From a bacterium (GTDB taxonomy: Bacteria; Elusimicrobiota; Elusimicrobia; UBA1565; UBA9628), in the NCBI GenBank assembly GCA_021783355.1, contig JAJXTZ010000006.1, forward strand, positions 1-35,929: a stretch of DNA of 35,929 nucleotides, written 5' to 3'. Shown piece by piece: positions 24,651 to 31,457 of the stretch. The position numbers and the translations under genes were made by a program. The stretch's first letter is position 1, and the number at the start of each line of letters is the position of its first letter. The notes under the pieces are model-generated. The model was not told the DNA's origin. It was given only the letters and a program-made list of their open reading frames with translations, and ran no database searches.

Positions 24651-24656
24651 TAAAAT
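24651..24656 (+). promoter_or_regulatory. -10 element of the lhgO-like gene
   Basis: TAAAAT ends 6 bases before ATG 24663, and TTGAG precedes it directly. The predicted start falls on the ATG, so the mRNA is probably leaderless. It is divergent from the promoter at 24581-24610 in a 122-base gap that holds nothing else I can support. Confidence 0.45.
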
Positions 24657-24662
24657 CAGAGG

Positions 24663-25865
24663 ATGGAGGCCTACGATTTCCTGGTGATCGGCGGCGGCGT
24701 GGTGGGGCTGTCGATCGCGCGCGAGCTCAAGGCGCGCGTCCCGGGGGCCTCGGTCGCGGTGCTGGACAAGGAGGACGGTCCGGCGCGGCACGCCAGCGGG
24801 CGCAACAGCGGGGTCCTGCACGCCGGCTTCTACTACTCCGCCGACACCCTCAAGGCGCGCTTCACGCGCGCGGGCAACCGGGCCTGGACCGAGTACTGCC
24901 GGCAGCGCCGACTGCCGCTGAGGGCCTGCGGGAAGCTGGTGGTCGCGACGCGCGAGGAGGAGCTGCCGGTCCTCGACGAGCTGCTGCGCCGGGGGCGCGC
25001 CAACGGGGTGCCCGTCGAGGCGGTGGACGAGAAGGCCGCGCGCGAGATCGAGCCGCGCGCGCGCACGCTCGGCCGCGCGCTGTGGTCGCCGAGCACGGCG
25101 ACGGTGGACCCGGGGGCTTGCGTGGCCGCGCTGGCCGAGGACGCGCGGCGCGAGGGCGTCGTCCTGCACTGGGGCCGCGCCTACGCGGGGAGAGCGGGAC
25201 GGCGCGTGCGCACCGCGAAGGGCGACCTGGAGGCGGGCTTCGTCGTCAACGCGGCGGGGCTGCAGGCCGACCGCGTGGCGCGGGACTTCGGCTTTTCGCG
25301 GCGCTACCGCGTCCTCCCGTTCAAGGGGCTCTACCTTTACTCGGACGAGCCGGCCGGGGCCCTGCGCGTGCACCTGTACCCGGTGCCCGACATCCGCAAC
25401 CCGTTCCTGGGGGTGCATTTCACGGTGACCGTGGACGGCCGCGCGAAGATCGGGCCGACGGCGATCCCGGCGCTGTGGCGGGAGAACTACGGGGGGCTGT
25501 CGGGCTTCTCGGCCCGGGAGCTCCTGGAGATCGCCTGGCGTCAGGCGGGGCTCCTCGCGTCTGCGGGGTTCGACTTCCGGCGGCTGGCCGTCGAGGAGAT
25601 CCGCAAGAACTCGCGGGGCGTGATGGTCGGTCTGGCCGCGCGGCTGGCGGACGGGGTGCGCCGGGAGGATTATCGCCGCTGGGGTCGGCCCGGCATCCGC
25701 GCGCAGCTGATGGACGTCGAGAACCGCACGCTCGTGATGGACTTCGTGCTGGAAGGCGACGGGAGATCGCTGCACGTCCTCAACGCGGTCTCGCCGGGCT
25801 TCACCTGCGCGATGCCCTTCGCGGCGCACGTCGTCCAGCGCGCGCTGGCCTCGGCCGGGCGCTGA
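24663..25865 (+). CDS. lhgO: L-2-hydroxyglutarate oxidase-like FAD enzyme (LhgO)
   Basis: 400 residues, DAO superfamily. FAD-binding FLVIGGGVVGLSIAREL at the N-terminus, SGRNSGVLHAGFYY (45-58), GKLVVATREEELPVLDEL, VNAAGLQADRVARDFG, and the C-terminal VSPGFTCAMPFAAHVV. These match LhgO/YgaF, which oxidises L-2-hydroxyglutarate to 2-oxoglutarate and passes electrons to the membrane quinone pool. Start at ATG 24663, 6 bases after a -10 element. It is a single gene, divergent from the glycan operon and convergent with the cytidylyltransferase gene, 7 bases between stops. Nothing links it to the glycan pathway. Confidence 0.85.
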   Translation: MEAYDFLVIGGGVVGLSIARELKARVPGASVAVLDKEDGPARHASGRNSGVLHAGFYYSADTLKARFTRAGNRAWTEYCRQRRLPLRACGKLVVATREEELPVLDELLRRGRANGVPVEAVDEKAAREIEPRARTLGRALWSPSTATVDPGACVAALAEDARREGVVLHWGRAYAGRAGRRVRTAKGDLEAGFVVNAAGLQADRVARDFGFSRRYRVLPFKGLYLYSDEPAGALRVHLYPVPDIRNPFLGVHFTVTVDGRAKIGPTAIPALWRENYGGLSGFSARELLEIAWRQAGLLASAGFDFRRLAVEEIRKNSRGVMVGLAARLADGVRREDYRRWGRPGIRAQLMDVENRTLVMDFVLEGDGRSLHVLNAVSPGFTCAMPFAAHVVQRALASAGR

Positions 25866-25902
25866 CGGCGCGTCAGCGCCGGCCTTTCTTGGGGGCCGGC
25901 GC
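25861..25902. terminator. Double hairpin over convergent stop codons
   Basis: First inverted repeat: GCTGAC (25861-25866), 5-base loop, GTCAGC (25872-25877); its arms contain the TGA stop of lhgO and the TGA stop of the opposing gene. Second: GCGCCGGCC (25876-25884), 9-base loop, GGCCGGCGC (25894-25902), 9 perfect pairs. No T-run follows on either strand, so a Rho-independent terminator is not certain. Confidence 0.4.
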
Positions 25903-26631
25903 GAGCTTGGGCATCGGCTGGGGGCGCTCGGAGCCGCGCACGCCCTGCTGCTGGAGCCAGTACTCGAGCTTGGGGACCTGCCACTGGCGGTCGATGGGGC
26001 CGCCGCCCAGCTGCTTGAGGGGCAGGATCTCGCGGCCCAGGTAGGCCAGCGGCCCGGAGGCCGGGGTCAGGGCGTCTAGCAGTCGCGGGCGGGCGACCGC
26101 CGCGCCCCAGTCCGGGAACCACGGCGCGCCGGCGTCCTCCACGCAGGCGGCGTACGGCGCCAGGCGCCCCTGCGGGGTCTCGCGCATGGCGCGACGGGGA
26201 TTCCAGCGGTCGTAGCGGGAGACGGTGGCGGCCGAGTCGAGCGCCGGGTCGTCAAGCAGGGCCTGGACGCCCTCGTCGATCAGCGTGGAGTTGACCGCGC
26301 CGGTGTTGGCGAACAGGATCACCAGCAGTTCCAGCGGGATCTTCTCCGCCTTCATGTCGTCGGCGACCTGGCGGTAGCCGTGCGCGACCAGGGCCTCGTC
26401 GCCGAGGCGTTCCTCGCCGTTCGGCGCGGGCGGCGTCAGGTTGGCGGCGCCGTACTGCGCGGCCACGCGCGCCACGGCCGGCGACGCGGTCTGCACGAAG
26501 AGGCGGCGCACGTAGCGCGCGCCCTTGGCGGCCAGCAGCGGGTAGGCGGCGAGCGGCCGGCCCAGGACCTCGGCGGTGCCGCCGGGGAAATCGGGGGCGT
26601 CGTCCGGGTCGACGAGGAGCGCGCAGATCAC
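25873..26631 (-). CDS. Divergent acylneuraminate-cytidylyltransferase-like protein
   Basis: 252 residues. The course resembles NeuA-type nucleotidyltransferases: a first strand ICALLVDPDD, then LGRPLAAYPLLAA, VRRLFVQTASPAVARVAAQYGA, ILFANTGAVNSTLIDEGVQA and DSAATVSRYDRWNPRRAM. But the N-terminal CTP loop (normally PARxGSKxxPxKN, as in the copy at 18143) is replaced by a DAPDFPGG segment without that lysine-asparagine pair. Activity is therefore doubtful, or it uses another nucleotide. It starts at GTG 26631, overlapping the glycosyltransferase stop (GTGA), and is the last gene of a three-gene operon. The C-terminus is basic (KKGRR). It may activate a modified acid sugar, or be a non-catalytic relative. 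Confidence 0.6.
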   Translation of the reverse strand: MICALLVDPDDAPDFPGGTAEVLGRPLAAYPLLAAKGARYVRRLFVQTASPAVARVAAQYGAANLTPPAPNGEERLGDEALVAHGYRQVADDMKAEKIPLELLVILFANTGAVNSTLIDEGVQALLDDPALDSAATVSRYDRWNPRRAMRETPQGRLAPYAACVEDAGAPWFPDWGAAVARPRLLDALTPASGPLAYLGREILPLKQLGGGPIDRQWQVPKLEYWLQQQGVRGSERPQPMPKLAPAPKKGRR

Positions 26632-27602
26632 GCGGCCACCTCCAGCTCCTCGACGGCGTCCAGGGCGACGGCGGCGGTGGCGTCCCACGAGTGGCGCTCG
26701 ACGGTGCGCACGCCCTCGCCGATGAGCTTCAGGGACAGCCCCGGCGTGGAGGCCAGGGTCACGATCTGCTCGGCCAGCGCGGCCGCGTTGCCGGGGGGGT
26801 AGAGCAGGCCGTTCTGGCCGTGCACCACCAGTTCGGGCACGGCGCCGGCCGAGGCGCCGATGACGGGACAGCCCTCGCTCATCGCGTGCAGGGCCAGCGA
26901 CGGGAAGCCTTGCCGGCCCGACGGCTCGATGTAGGCCTTGGCCGCGCGCAGGTACTCCATCTTCTTCGGGTGCGGCAGGTCGCCCAGGAAGGTCACGCGC
27001 GCGCCCAGCATCAAGGCCTGCGCGCGCTCCTTGAGCGCCGGCATGGCCGAGCCGTCGGCGACGACGGCCAGATGGCAGTCGAGACGGAGGCTGGACACGG
27101 CGAAGAGGACGGCCTCGAAGGCGGGCAGCGTGGACTCGTCGACCAGGCCCGCGGTCACCAGGCCGAAGCCGGACGGGCGCGCGGCGCGCATGGTCACCAG
27201 GGCGATCTGCTGGGCGAAGATCTGGTCGTAGGCGTACGGGACCACGCGCACGCGGCCCGCCTCCACGCCCCAGGCGGCGACGATGGCCTTCAGGTACTCG
27301 CTGGGGGTGAGCACGCGGGCGGCGGCCAGGGCGCGGCGCCGGGCCTCGGCCAGCGCGGCGTCGGGCGCGCCGACGTACGAGTCGATCAGGCGCAGGACCA
27401 CGGGCGTGCCGGCGGCGGCGGCGGCGTCCAAGGCGCGCGCCTGAAGGCTGTTGACCAGGACCGCGTCGGCCGGCGCGTCGCCCGCCGAGGCGGCGCGGAT
27501 CTCGCAGCGGTGGCCGCGCGCGACGGCGCGCTTGGCGATCTCGCGGCAGAAGGCGTCCTCGCCGTTGGGGGACGCGGGGTCGGGGACCAGGAGGAGGTTC
27601 AT
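26628..27602 (-). CDS. Glycosyltransferase family 4-like protein
   Basis: 324 residues, a short GT-B enzyme. N-terminal MNLLLVPDPASPNGEDAFC, mid-linker RVLTPSEYLKAIVAAWGVEA and VRVVPYAYD, and a C-terminal nucleotide-sugar domain with ARVTFLGDLPHPKKMEYLRA and EPSGRQGFPSLALHAMSEG. The GT4 EX7E positions read Gln and His (QGFPSLALH) instead of two glutamates, so catalysis may be altered. VPELVVHGQNGLLYPPGN is otherwise normal. ATGA overlap with the response-regulator gene, and GTGA overlap with the cytidylyltransferase-like gene. It probably belongs to surface-glycan assembly, though far from the main operons. Confidence 0.75.
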   Translation of the reverse strand: MNLLLVPDPASPNGEDAFCREIAKRAVARGHRCEIRAASAGDAPADAVLVNSLQARALDAAAAAGTPVVLRLIDSYVGAPDAALAEARRRALAAARVLTPSEYLKAIVAAWGVEAGRVRVVPYAYDQIFAQQIALVTMRAARPSGFGLVTAGLVDESTLPAFEAVLFAVSSLRLDCHLAVVADGSAMPALKERAQALMLGARVTFLGDLPHPKKMEYLRAAKAYIEPSGRQGFPSLALHAMSEGCPVIGASAGAVPELVVHGQNGLLYPPGNAAALAEQIVTLASTPGLSLKLIGEGVRTVERHSWDATAAVALDAVEELEVAA

Positions 27603-28153
27603 CGCGAGAAATCCGGGAAGTGCTTCTTCGCGCACTCCGGGCAGACGCCGTGGGAGAAGCGCGTGGTGGTGCGGTCGGACACGTACTCCTCGAGGTTCTG
27701 GTAGCCGCCCTTCTCGTCGCGGATGCGGCGGCAGTAGGCGCACATCGGGAGGATGCCCTCCAGGGTGCGCACGCGCTCGTTGAGGCCCACGATGCGCTCG
27801 GCCACGCGCAGGCGCATGCGCAGGGTGTCCACGTCGATGGGCTTCATCAGGAAGTCGTCGACGCCCTCGTCCATGGCCTTGGCGTAGTTCGCGTCGCCGA
27901 TGCGCTGGCCGGAGAGCAGGATGAAGTAGGTGTAGGGGCGCGACGGGTCGGCGCGCACGCGGCGGCACAGCTCCAGGCCGTCGATGTCCGGCATCACCCA
28001 GTCGCTGACGACGATGCGGCTGCCGGTCTTCAGGAACGCGTCCCAGGCGGAGGCGCCGTCGCCGGCCTCGACGACCTCGTAGCCGATCTTGCGCAGGGCG
28101 CCGAGGAGGAGGGCGCGGCTGGTGCGGTCGTCTTCGGCGACCAGGACATTCAT
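27599..28153 (-). CDS. CheY-like receiver with C-terminal zinc-ribbon-like tail
   Basis: 184 residues. Receiver domain with acidic pair (EDD, 7-9), phosphoacceptor Asp51 (VVSDWVMPDIDG), Ser81 and Lys104 (FLMKPID). After a short coiled link, Cys138-x2-Cys141 (PMCAYCRRIRD) and Cys171-x2-Cys174 (HGVCPECAKKHFP) could bind zinc. This tail is common in stand-alone receivers and PAS proteins of soil bacteria. No DNA-binding or enzymatic output domain, and no histidine kinase in the window. It is the first gene of an operon with a glycosyltransferase, so it may act by protein contact on glycan or motility functions. The start at ATG 28153 is supported by the promoter 7 bases before it. Confidence 0.85.
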   Translation of the reverse strand: MNVLVAEDDRTSRALLLGALRKIGYEVVEAGDGASAWDAFLKTGSRIVVSDWVMPDIDGLELCRRVRADPSRPYTYFILLSGQRIGDANYAKAMDEGVDDFLMKPIDVDTLRMRLRVAERIVGLNERVRTLEGILPMCAYCRRIRDEKGGYQNLEEYVSDRTTTRFSHGVCPECAKKHFPDFSR

Positions 28154-28158
28154 CGGGC

Positions 28159-28914
28159 CTATTTTACCAAATCGGCGCCCGTCGCCGGGGCGAGGAACAG
28201 CAGGAACTCGACGTTCCCCTTGGGGCCCCGCGCAGGGGACTCGATCAGGCCGCGCTCGGCCAGGCCCAGGCCGGCGGCGGCGGCGCGCACCTTGTCCACG
28301 GCCTGCCGGCGCACGGCGGGGTCGCGCGCCACGCCCTTGGGGGCCAGCTTGGGGCCGACCTCGAACTGGGGCTTGACCAGGACGACGAGCTCCGCCGGCG
28401 GGGCCAGGCACGGGACGACGAACGGCAGCACCTGCGCGGCCGAGATGAACGACACGTCCATGACGGCCAGCGTCGGGCGCGGGTCGAACCATGCGGGCTT
28501 CAAGAACCGCGCGTGGGTGTTCTCGCGGCTGACGACGCGCGGGTCGGCCTTCAGGCGGGAGTCGAGCTGGGCGGTGCCCACGTCCACGGCGTACACCCTG
28601 GCGGCTCCGCCTTGGAGGAGGCAGTCGGTGAAGCCGCCGGTGGAGGCGCCGACGTCCAGGCAGACGCGCCCCTCCACGGGCACGGAGAACGCGTCCAGCG
28701 CGGCCTTCAGCTTCAGCCCGCCGCGCGACACGAACGGGCAGGGGTCGGACTTGAGCGCGAGTTCGGCCTCGGCGGGGACGGAGTCGCCCGCCTTGCGCGC
28801 CGGGACGCCGTCCACCAGGACCAGGCCGGCCATCACGGCGGCCGCGGCCTTGGAGCGCGTCTCGAAGAGGCCGCGTTCGACGAGCAGGAGGTCCAGCCGG
28901 GCGCGTTTGGCCAT
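28159..28914 (-). CDS. tlyA: TlyA rRNA (cytidine-2'-O)-methyltransferase
   Basis: 251 residues. N-terminal S4 RNA-binding domain (RLDLLLVERGLFETRSKA, near 4-21), then FVSRGGLKLKAALDAF and an FtsJ-like methyltransferase: CLDVGASTGGFTDCLLQGGA for SAM, VMDVSFIS and LVKPQFEVG with the catalytic-type lysine. TlyA methylates ribose 2'-OH groups in 16S and 23S rRNA; some relatives are haemolysin-like by name only. GAGGA five bases upstream of ATG 28914 is a good ribosome site, one of the few in this window. Its last codons and stop form the promoter of the response-regulator gene. Confidence 0.9.
   Translation of the reverse strand: MAKRARLDLLLVERGLFETRSKAAAAVMAGLVLVDGVPARKAGDSVPAEAELALKSDPCPFVSRGGLKLKAALDAFSVPVEGRVCLDVGASTGGFTDCLLQGGAARVYAVDVGTAQLDSRLKADPRVVSRENTHARFLKPAWFDPRPTLAVMDVSFISAAQVLPFVVPCLAPPAELVVLVKPQFEVGPKLAPKGVARDPAVRRQAVDKVRAAAAGLGLAERGLIESPARGPKGNVEFLLFLAPATGADLVK
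28161..28169 (-). promoter_or_regulatory. Extended -10 promoter of the receiver gene, inside the tlyA 3' end
   Basis: The minus strand reads TGGTAAAAT, ending 7 bases before ATG 28153. Its last bases are part of the AAA-TAG end of tlyA, whose stop is at 28161-28159. The predicted start falls at the ATG, giving a leaderless message. Confidence 0.55.
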
Positions 28915-28930
28915 GGGGTCCTCGTATGAT

Positions 28931-28938
28931 AGTATAAC
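28931..28938. promoter_or_regulatory. Overlapping divergent -10 elements of tlyA and the folD-like gene
   Basis: Plus strand: TATAAC (28933-28938), 9 bases before ATG 28948, giving a leader of about 3 bases. Minus strand: TATACT (28936-28931), 16 bases before ATG 28914. The two hexamers share four base pairs, so both polymerases could not bind at once. Confidence 0.4.
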
Positions 28939-28947
28939 GCCCCGACC

Positions 28948-29829
28948 ATGGCCCGCCTCCTCGACTGCCGCGCCGTCGCCGCCCGCTATTTCGACTGGGC
29001 CGCGCGCGAGATCGCCGGGATGCGCCGCAAGCCGCGCCTGGCCACGGTGCTCTTCCGTCCGGAGAAGAACCCCGCCTCGCTCCAGTACCGCGACCTGATC
29101 GTGCGCGACGCGGCGCGCGTGGGCGCGACGGTGGACGCGCACGAGGCGGGCGACGAGGAGTCCCTGCTGGCGCTGGTGCGGCGCCTCAACGCCGACCGCG
29201 GCACGACGGGACTGATGCTCTTCTACCCGCTGCAGTGCGCGCTCAAGGACGAGGACGTGATGGACCTGGTCTCACCGCTGAAGGACGTCGAGGGTCTGCA
29301 CTCCACGAACCTGGGCTATCTGCTCAAGTACAAGCGCTTCCTCGACGAGGCGCGCGGCATCAAGTGCGTGGTCCCGGCCACCGCGAAGGCCGTGGTCAAG
29401 ACCCTGCAGGCCTACCCGGACCTCCGGATCGACGGGGCGTTCGCCGTGATCGTCAACAACTCGATGCGCGTGGGCAAGCCCCTGGGCCTGATGCTCGAGA
29501 ACCTGGGCGCCACGGTGGTCAAGGGCTACGACAAGACCGACCGCGCGACGCTCGAGGCCTGCGTGCGCCGCGCCGACCTGGTGGTCACCGCGGTCCCCGA
29601 CCCGGCCTTCCGGCTGGACCCGTCGTGGATCAAGCCCGGCGCGGCGGTGGTGGACGTCTCGTTCCAGGGCAACGCGGACCCGGAGGCGCTCAAGGAGCGC
29701 GCCGCGTTCATGACCGAGCCCGGCAACCGCGTCGGCGTCATGACGCGCGCGATGACCTTCGTGAACCTCGTCTACTGCGCCAAGAACGCGCCGCTGCGGC
29801 GCGCGTCCCGTGTCCCCGTCCTGGGCTGA
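28948..29829 (+). CDS. folD: FolD-family methylene-tetrahydrofolate dehydrogenase, Mtd1-like active site
   Basis: 293 residues, the FolD length and fold: PASLQYRDLI (42-51), a folate region KDVEGLHSTNLG (112-123), NAD(P)-binding NSMRVGKPLGLMLENLG and a C-terminal MTRAMTFVNLVY. But the residues needed for cyclohydrolase activity in bifunctional FolD differ. The catalytic-Lys position (Lys56 in E. coli, four after the conserved Tyr) is Ile51. The VQLPLP segment reads LFYPLQ (Gln98 becomes Phe92). The KDVDG Asp is Glu115, and PCTP is PATA. Yeast Mtd1, a monofunctional NAD-dependent dehydrogenase, has similar replacements (Thr57, Tyr98, KDVEG). I infer a dehydrogenase without cyclohydrolase. Followed by the EamA gene with 20 bases overlap. 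Confidence 0.85.
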   Translation: MARLLDCRAVAARYFDWAAREIAGMRRKPRLATVLFRPEKNPASLQYRDLIVRDAARVGATVDAHEAGDEESLLALVRRLNADRGTTGLMLFYPLQCALKDEDVMDLVSPLKDVEGLHSTNLGYLLKYKRFLDEARGIKCVVPATAKAVVKTLQAYPDLRIDGAFAVIVNNSMRVGKPLGLMLENLGATVVKGYDKTDRATLEACVRRADLVVTAVPDPAFRLDPSWIKPGAAVVDVSFQGNADPEALKERAAFMTEPGNRVGVMTRAMTFVNLVYCAKNAPLRRASRVPVLG

Positions 29830-30691
29830 CCTCGGGCTCGTCTACTGCGCCGTCGTCTGGGGCGCGACCTTCTTCCTGGTCAAGGACGCGCTGGCCGGCG
29901 TGGACCCGGTCGCGATGGTCGCCCTCCGCTTCCTGCTGTCGGCCGTCATGCTCGCGCCGTGGGCGCTGTCGCGCCCGTCGCGCGCGCGGCATCTGAAGGA
30001 GAGCGCGCTGCTCTCGGTCCTGCTCCTCCTCCTGTACGCGTCGCAGACCGCGGGCCTGGCCTACACCAGCGCGGCGAACTCCGGCTTCATCACGGGCCTG
30101 TTCGTGATCTTCGTGCCGCTGTTCCTGCTGCTCTTCTTCGGACGGAGGCCGACGCGCGTGCAGTGGGGCGCGTCGCTCTTGGCGCTGAGCGGGCTGTGGA
30201 TGCTGACGGGGGGCGTGCGCGCGGCGAACTTCGGCGACGCGATCACGCTGATCGCCGCCGCGACCTACGCCGGGCATCTCCTCGCCACCGACCGGATCGT
30301 CAAGGCCGAAGCGGACCTGGTGGTCCTGGCATTCCACCAGTTCTGGATGACGGGACTGATGGCCGCGGCGTGGGTCCTGGCCTCGGGACGCTCGTTCGCG
30401 GTGACCTCGACGGCATCGCTCGAGATCATCGTCTTCCTGGCCGCGGTGCCCACGCTGTCGGGCTTCTTCGTGCAGATGTGGGCGCAGAAGACCGAGCCGC
30501 CGGTGAAGGTGAGCCTCTTCTTCACGCTGGAGCCTGTCTTCGCCGCCGTCTTCGCCTGGACGGTCGGCGGCGAGGCCTTCTCCGCCAAGCGCGCGGCCGG
30601 CGGGGCGCTGATCGTGGCGGCGATGATGGCGGGCGAGGTGTCCAAGCTGGACCTGCGTCGCGGGCGGCGCAAGGAGGTCCTGCCGAGCTGA
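29810..30691 (+). CDS. EamA-family (DMT superfamily) permease
   Basis: 293 residues with about ten hydrophobic helices in two EamA repeats (ADLGLVYCAVVWGATFFLVK at the N-terminus, then GDAITLIAAATYAGHLLATD from the second half). The pattern GATFFLVKDAL and PLFLLLFFGRRP is typical of drug/metabolite exporters of amino acids, sugars or metabolites. It starts at GTG 29810, inside the end of the folD-like gene in another frame, an overlap of 20 bases that suggests co-transcription. The C-terminal tail is basic (RRGRRKEV). The substrate cannot be inferred. Followed by a 134-base GC-rich stretch with a hairpin, then a convergent gene. Confidence 0.85.
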   Translation: MSPSWADLGLVYCAVVWGATFFLVKDALAGVDPVAMVALRFLLSAVMLAPWALSRPSRARHLKESALLSVLLLLLYASQTAGLAYTSAANSGFITGLFVIFVPLFLLLFFGRRPTRVQWGASLLALSGLWMLTGGVRAANFGDAITLIAAATYAGHLLATDRIVKAEADLVVLAFHQFWMTGLMAAAWVLASGRSFAVTSTASLEIIVFLAAVPTLSGFFVQMWAQKTEPPVKVSLFFTLEPVFAAVFAWTVGGEAFSAKRAAGGALIVAAMMAGEVSKLDLRRGRRKEVLPS

Positions 30692-30721
30692 CCGTCCCGC
30701 CGGGATCCTCGGACGCGAGGG

Positions 30722-30738
30722 CGCGCGCTCAGCGCGCG
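30722..30738. terminator. GC-rich hairpin between convergent genes
   Basis: CGCGCGC (30722-30728), loop TCA, GCGCGCG (30732-30738): seven perfect pairs in the 134-base gap between the EamA stop and the HAD gene stop. There is no following T-run. The rest of the gap shows nothing else I can support. Confidence 0.3.
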
Positions 30739-30825
30739 GGAGCGGGCCGCGGCGCGGCCGCCGGAGGGACGCAGCGCAGGGCCTCGCGGGAGACGGTCCG
30801 GACGGGGCGCGCGCGGGCCACGCGG

Positions 30826-31431
30826 CTACTCCAGGCCCAGCTCTAGGAAGCGGCGGCGCAGGTCCTCGGCGCCGCGGTAGCGGATCGCGCGCAGTCCCAA
30901 GCGCCGCGCGGCCTCCACGTTGGGCTTGAGGTCGTCCACGAAGACGGTCTCCTCGGGCGCGGTCGCGGAGAGCTCCAGGGCCTTGCGGTAGATGGCGGGG
31001 TCGGGCTTGCGCAGTCCCAATTCGTGGGAGAGGATCGCGCCGCGCACCAGGCCGGGGAACGCGTAGCGCTCCCGGATGAAGTCGTAGTGCAGGGCGTTGG
31101 TGTTGGACAGGAGATAGGTGGGCGTTCCGGCGGCGGTCCGCTTCAGGATCGCGAAGGAGCCGCGGTCCAGCGTGAAGTGGTCGCACCAGAGCAGGCGGAA
31201 CTGGGGGAAAGTGCCCTTGTAGCCGAGTTCCTCCTGAAAGAGCGCGTAGAGCGCCTCGCCGCCGATCTCGCCGCGCTCGACGCGGTCGCCCAGGTCCGAG
31301 CGCCACAGGTACTTGGCGAGCTTCAGCGGGTGGCGCTTGACCGCGCAGGCGACCTTCGCCAGCACCTGGCGCGAGGAGAAGCGCAGGAGCACGTTGCCGA
31401 TGTCGAAGAAGACGGCGCGGACCGGGGGCAT
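30826..31431 (-). CDS. HAD-superfamily hydrolase (YihX-like)
   Basis: 201 residues. Motif I FFDIGNVLL with nucleophile Asp10, where the second Asp of the usual DxD is Gly. Motif II LLSNTNALH, motif III Lys in GLRKPDPAIYRKAL, and motif IV FVDDLKPNVEAA. Cap-1 helices lie between. This is the YihX/HAD-like phosphatase group (alpha-glucose-1-phosphatase and similar sugar phosphatases). Start at ATG 31431; TATAAT ends 9 bases before it, leaving a leader of about 3 bases. It is not coupled to the RMD1-like gene upstream (26 bases apart). The substrate is probably a small phosphorylated sugar or nucleotide, not readable from sequence. Confidence 0.8.
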   Translation of the reverse strand: MPPVRAVFFDIGNVLLRFSSRQVLAKVACAVKRHPLKLAKYLWRSDLGDRVERGEIGGEALYALFQEELGYKGTFPQFRLLWCDHFTLDRGSFAILKRTAAGTPTYLLSNTNALHYDFIRERYAFPGLVRGAILSHELGLRKPDPAIYRKALELSATAPEETVFVDDLKPNVEAARRLGLRAIRYRGAEDLRRRFLELGLE

Positions 31432-31440
31432 GGGACGGGG

Positions 31441-31446
31441 ATTATA
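31441..31446 (-). promoter_or_regulatory. -10 element of the HAD gene
   Basis: TATAAT on the minus strand, ending 9 bases before ATG 31431. It lies in the 26-base gap after the RMD1-like gene stop (31458). No TG extension and no clear -35 box. Confidence 0.5.
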
Positions 31447-31457
31447 GCGCTTCGGGG

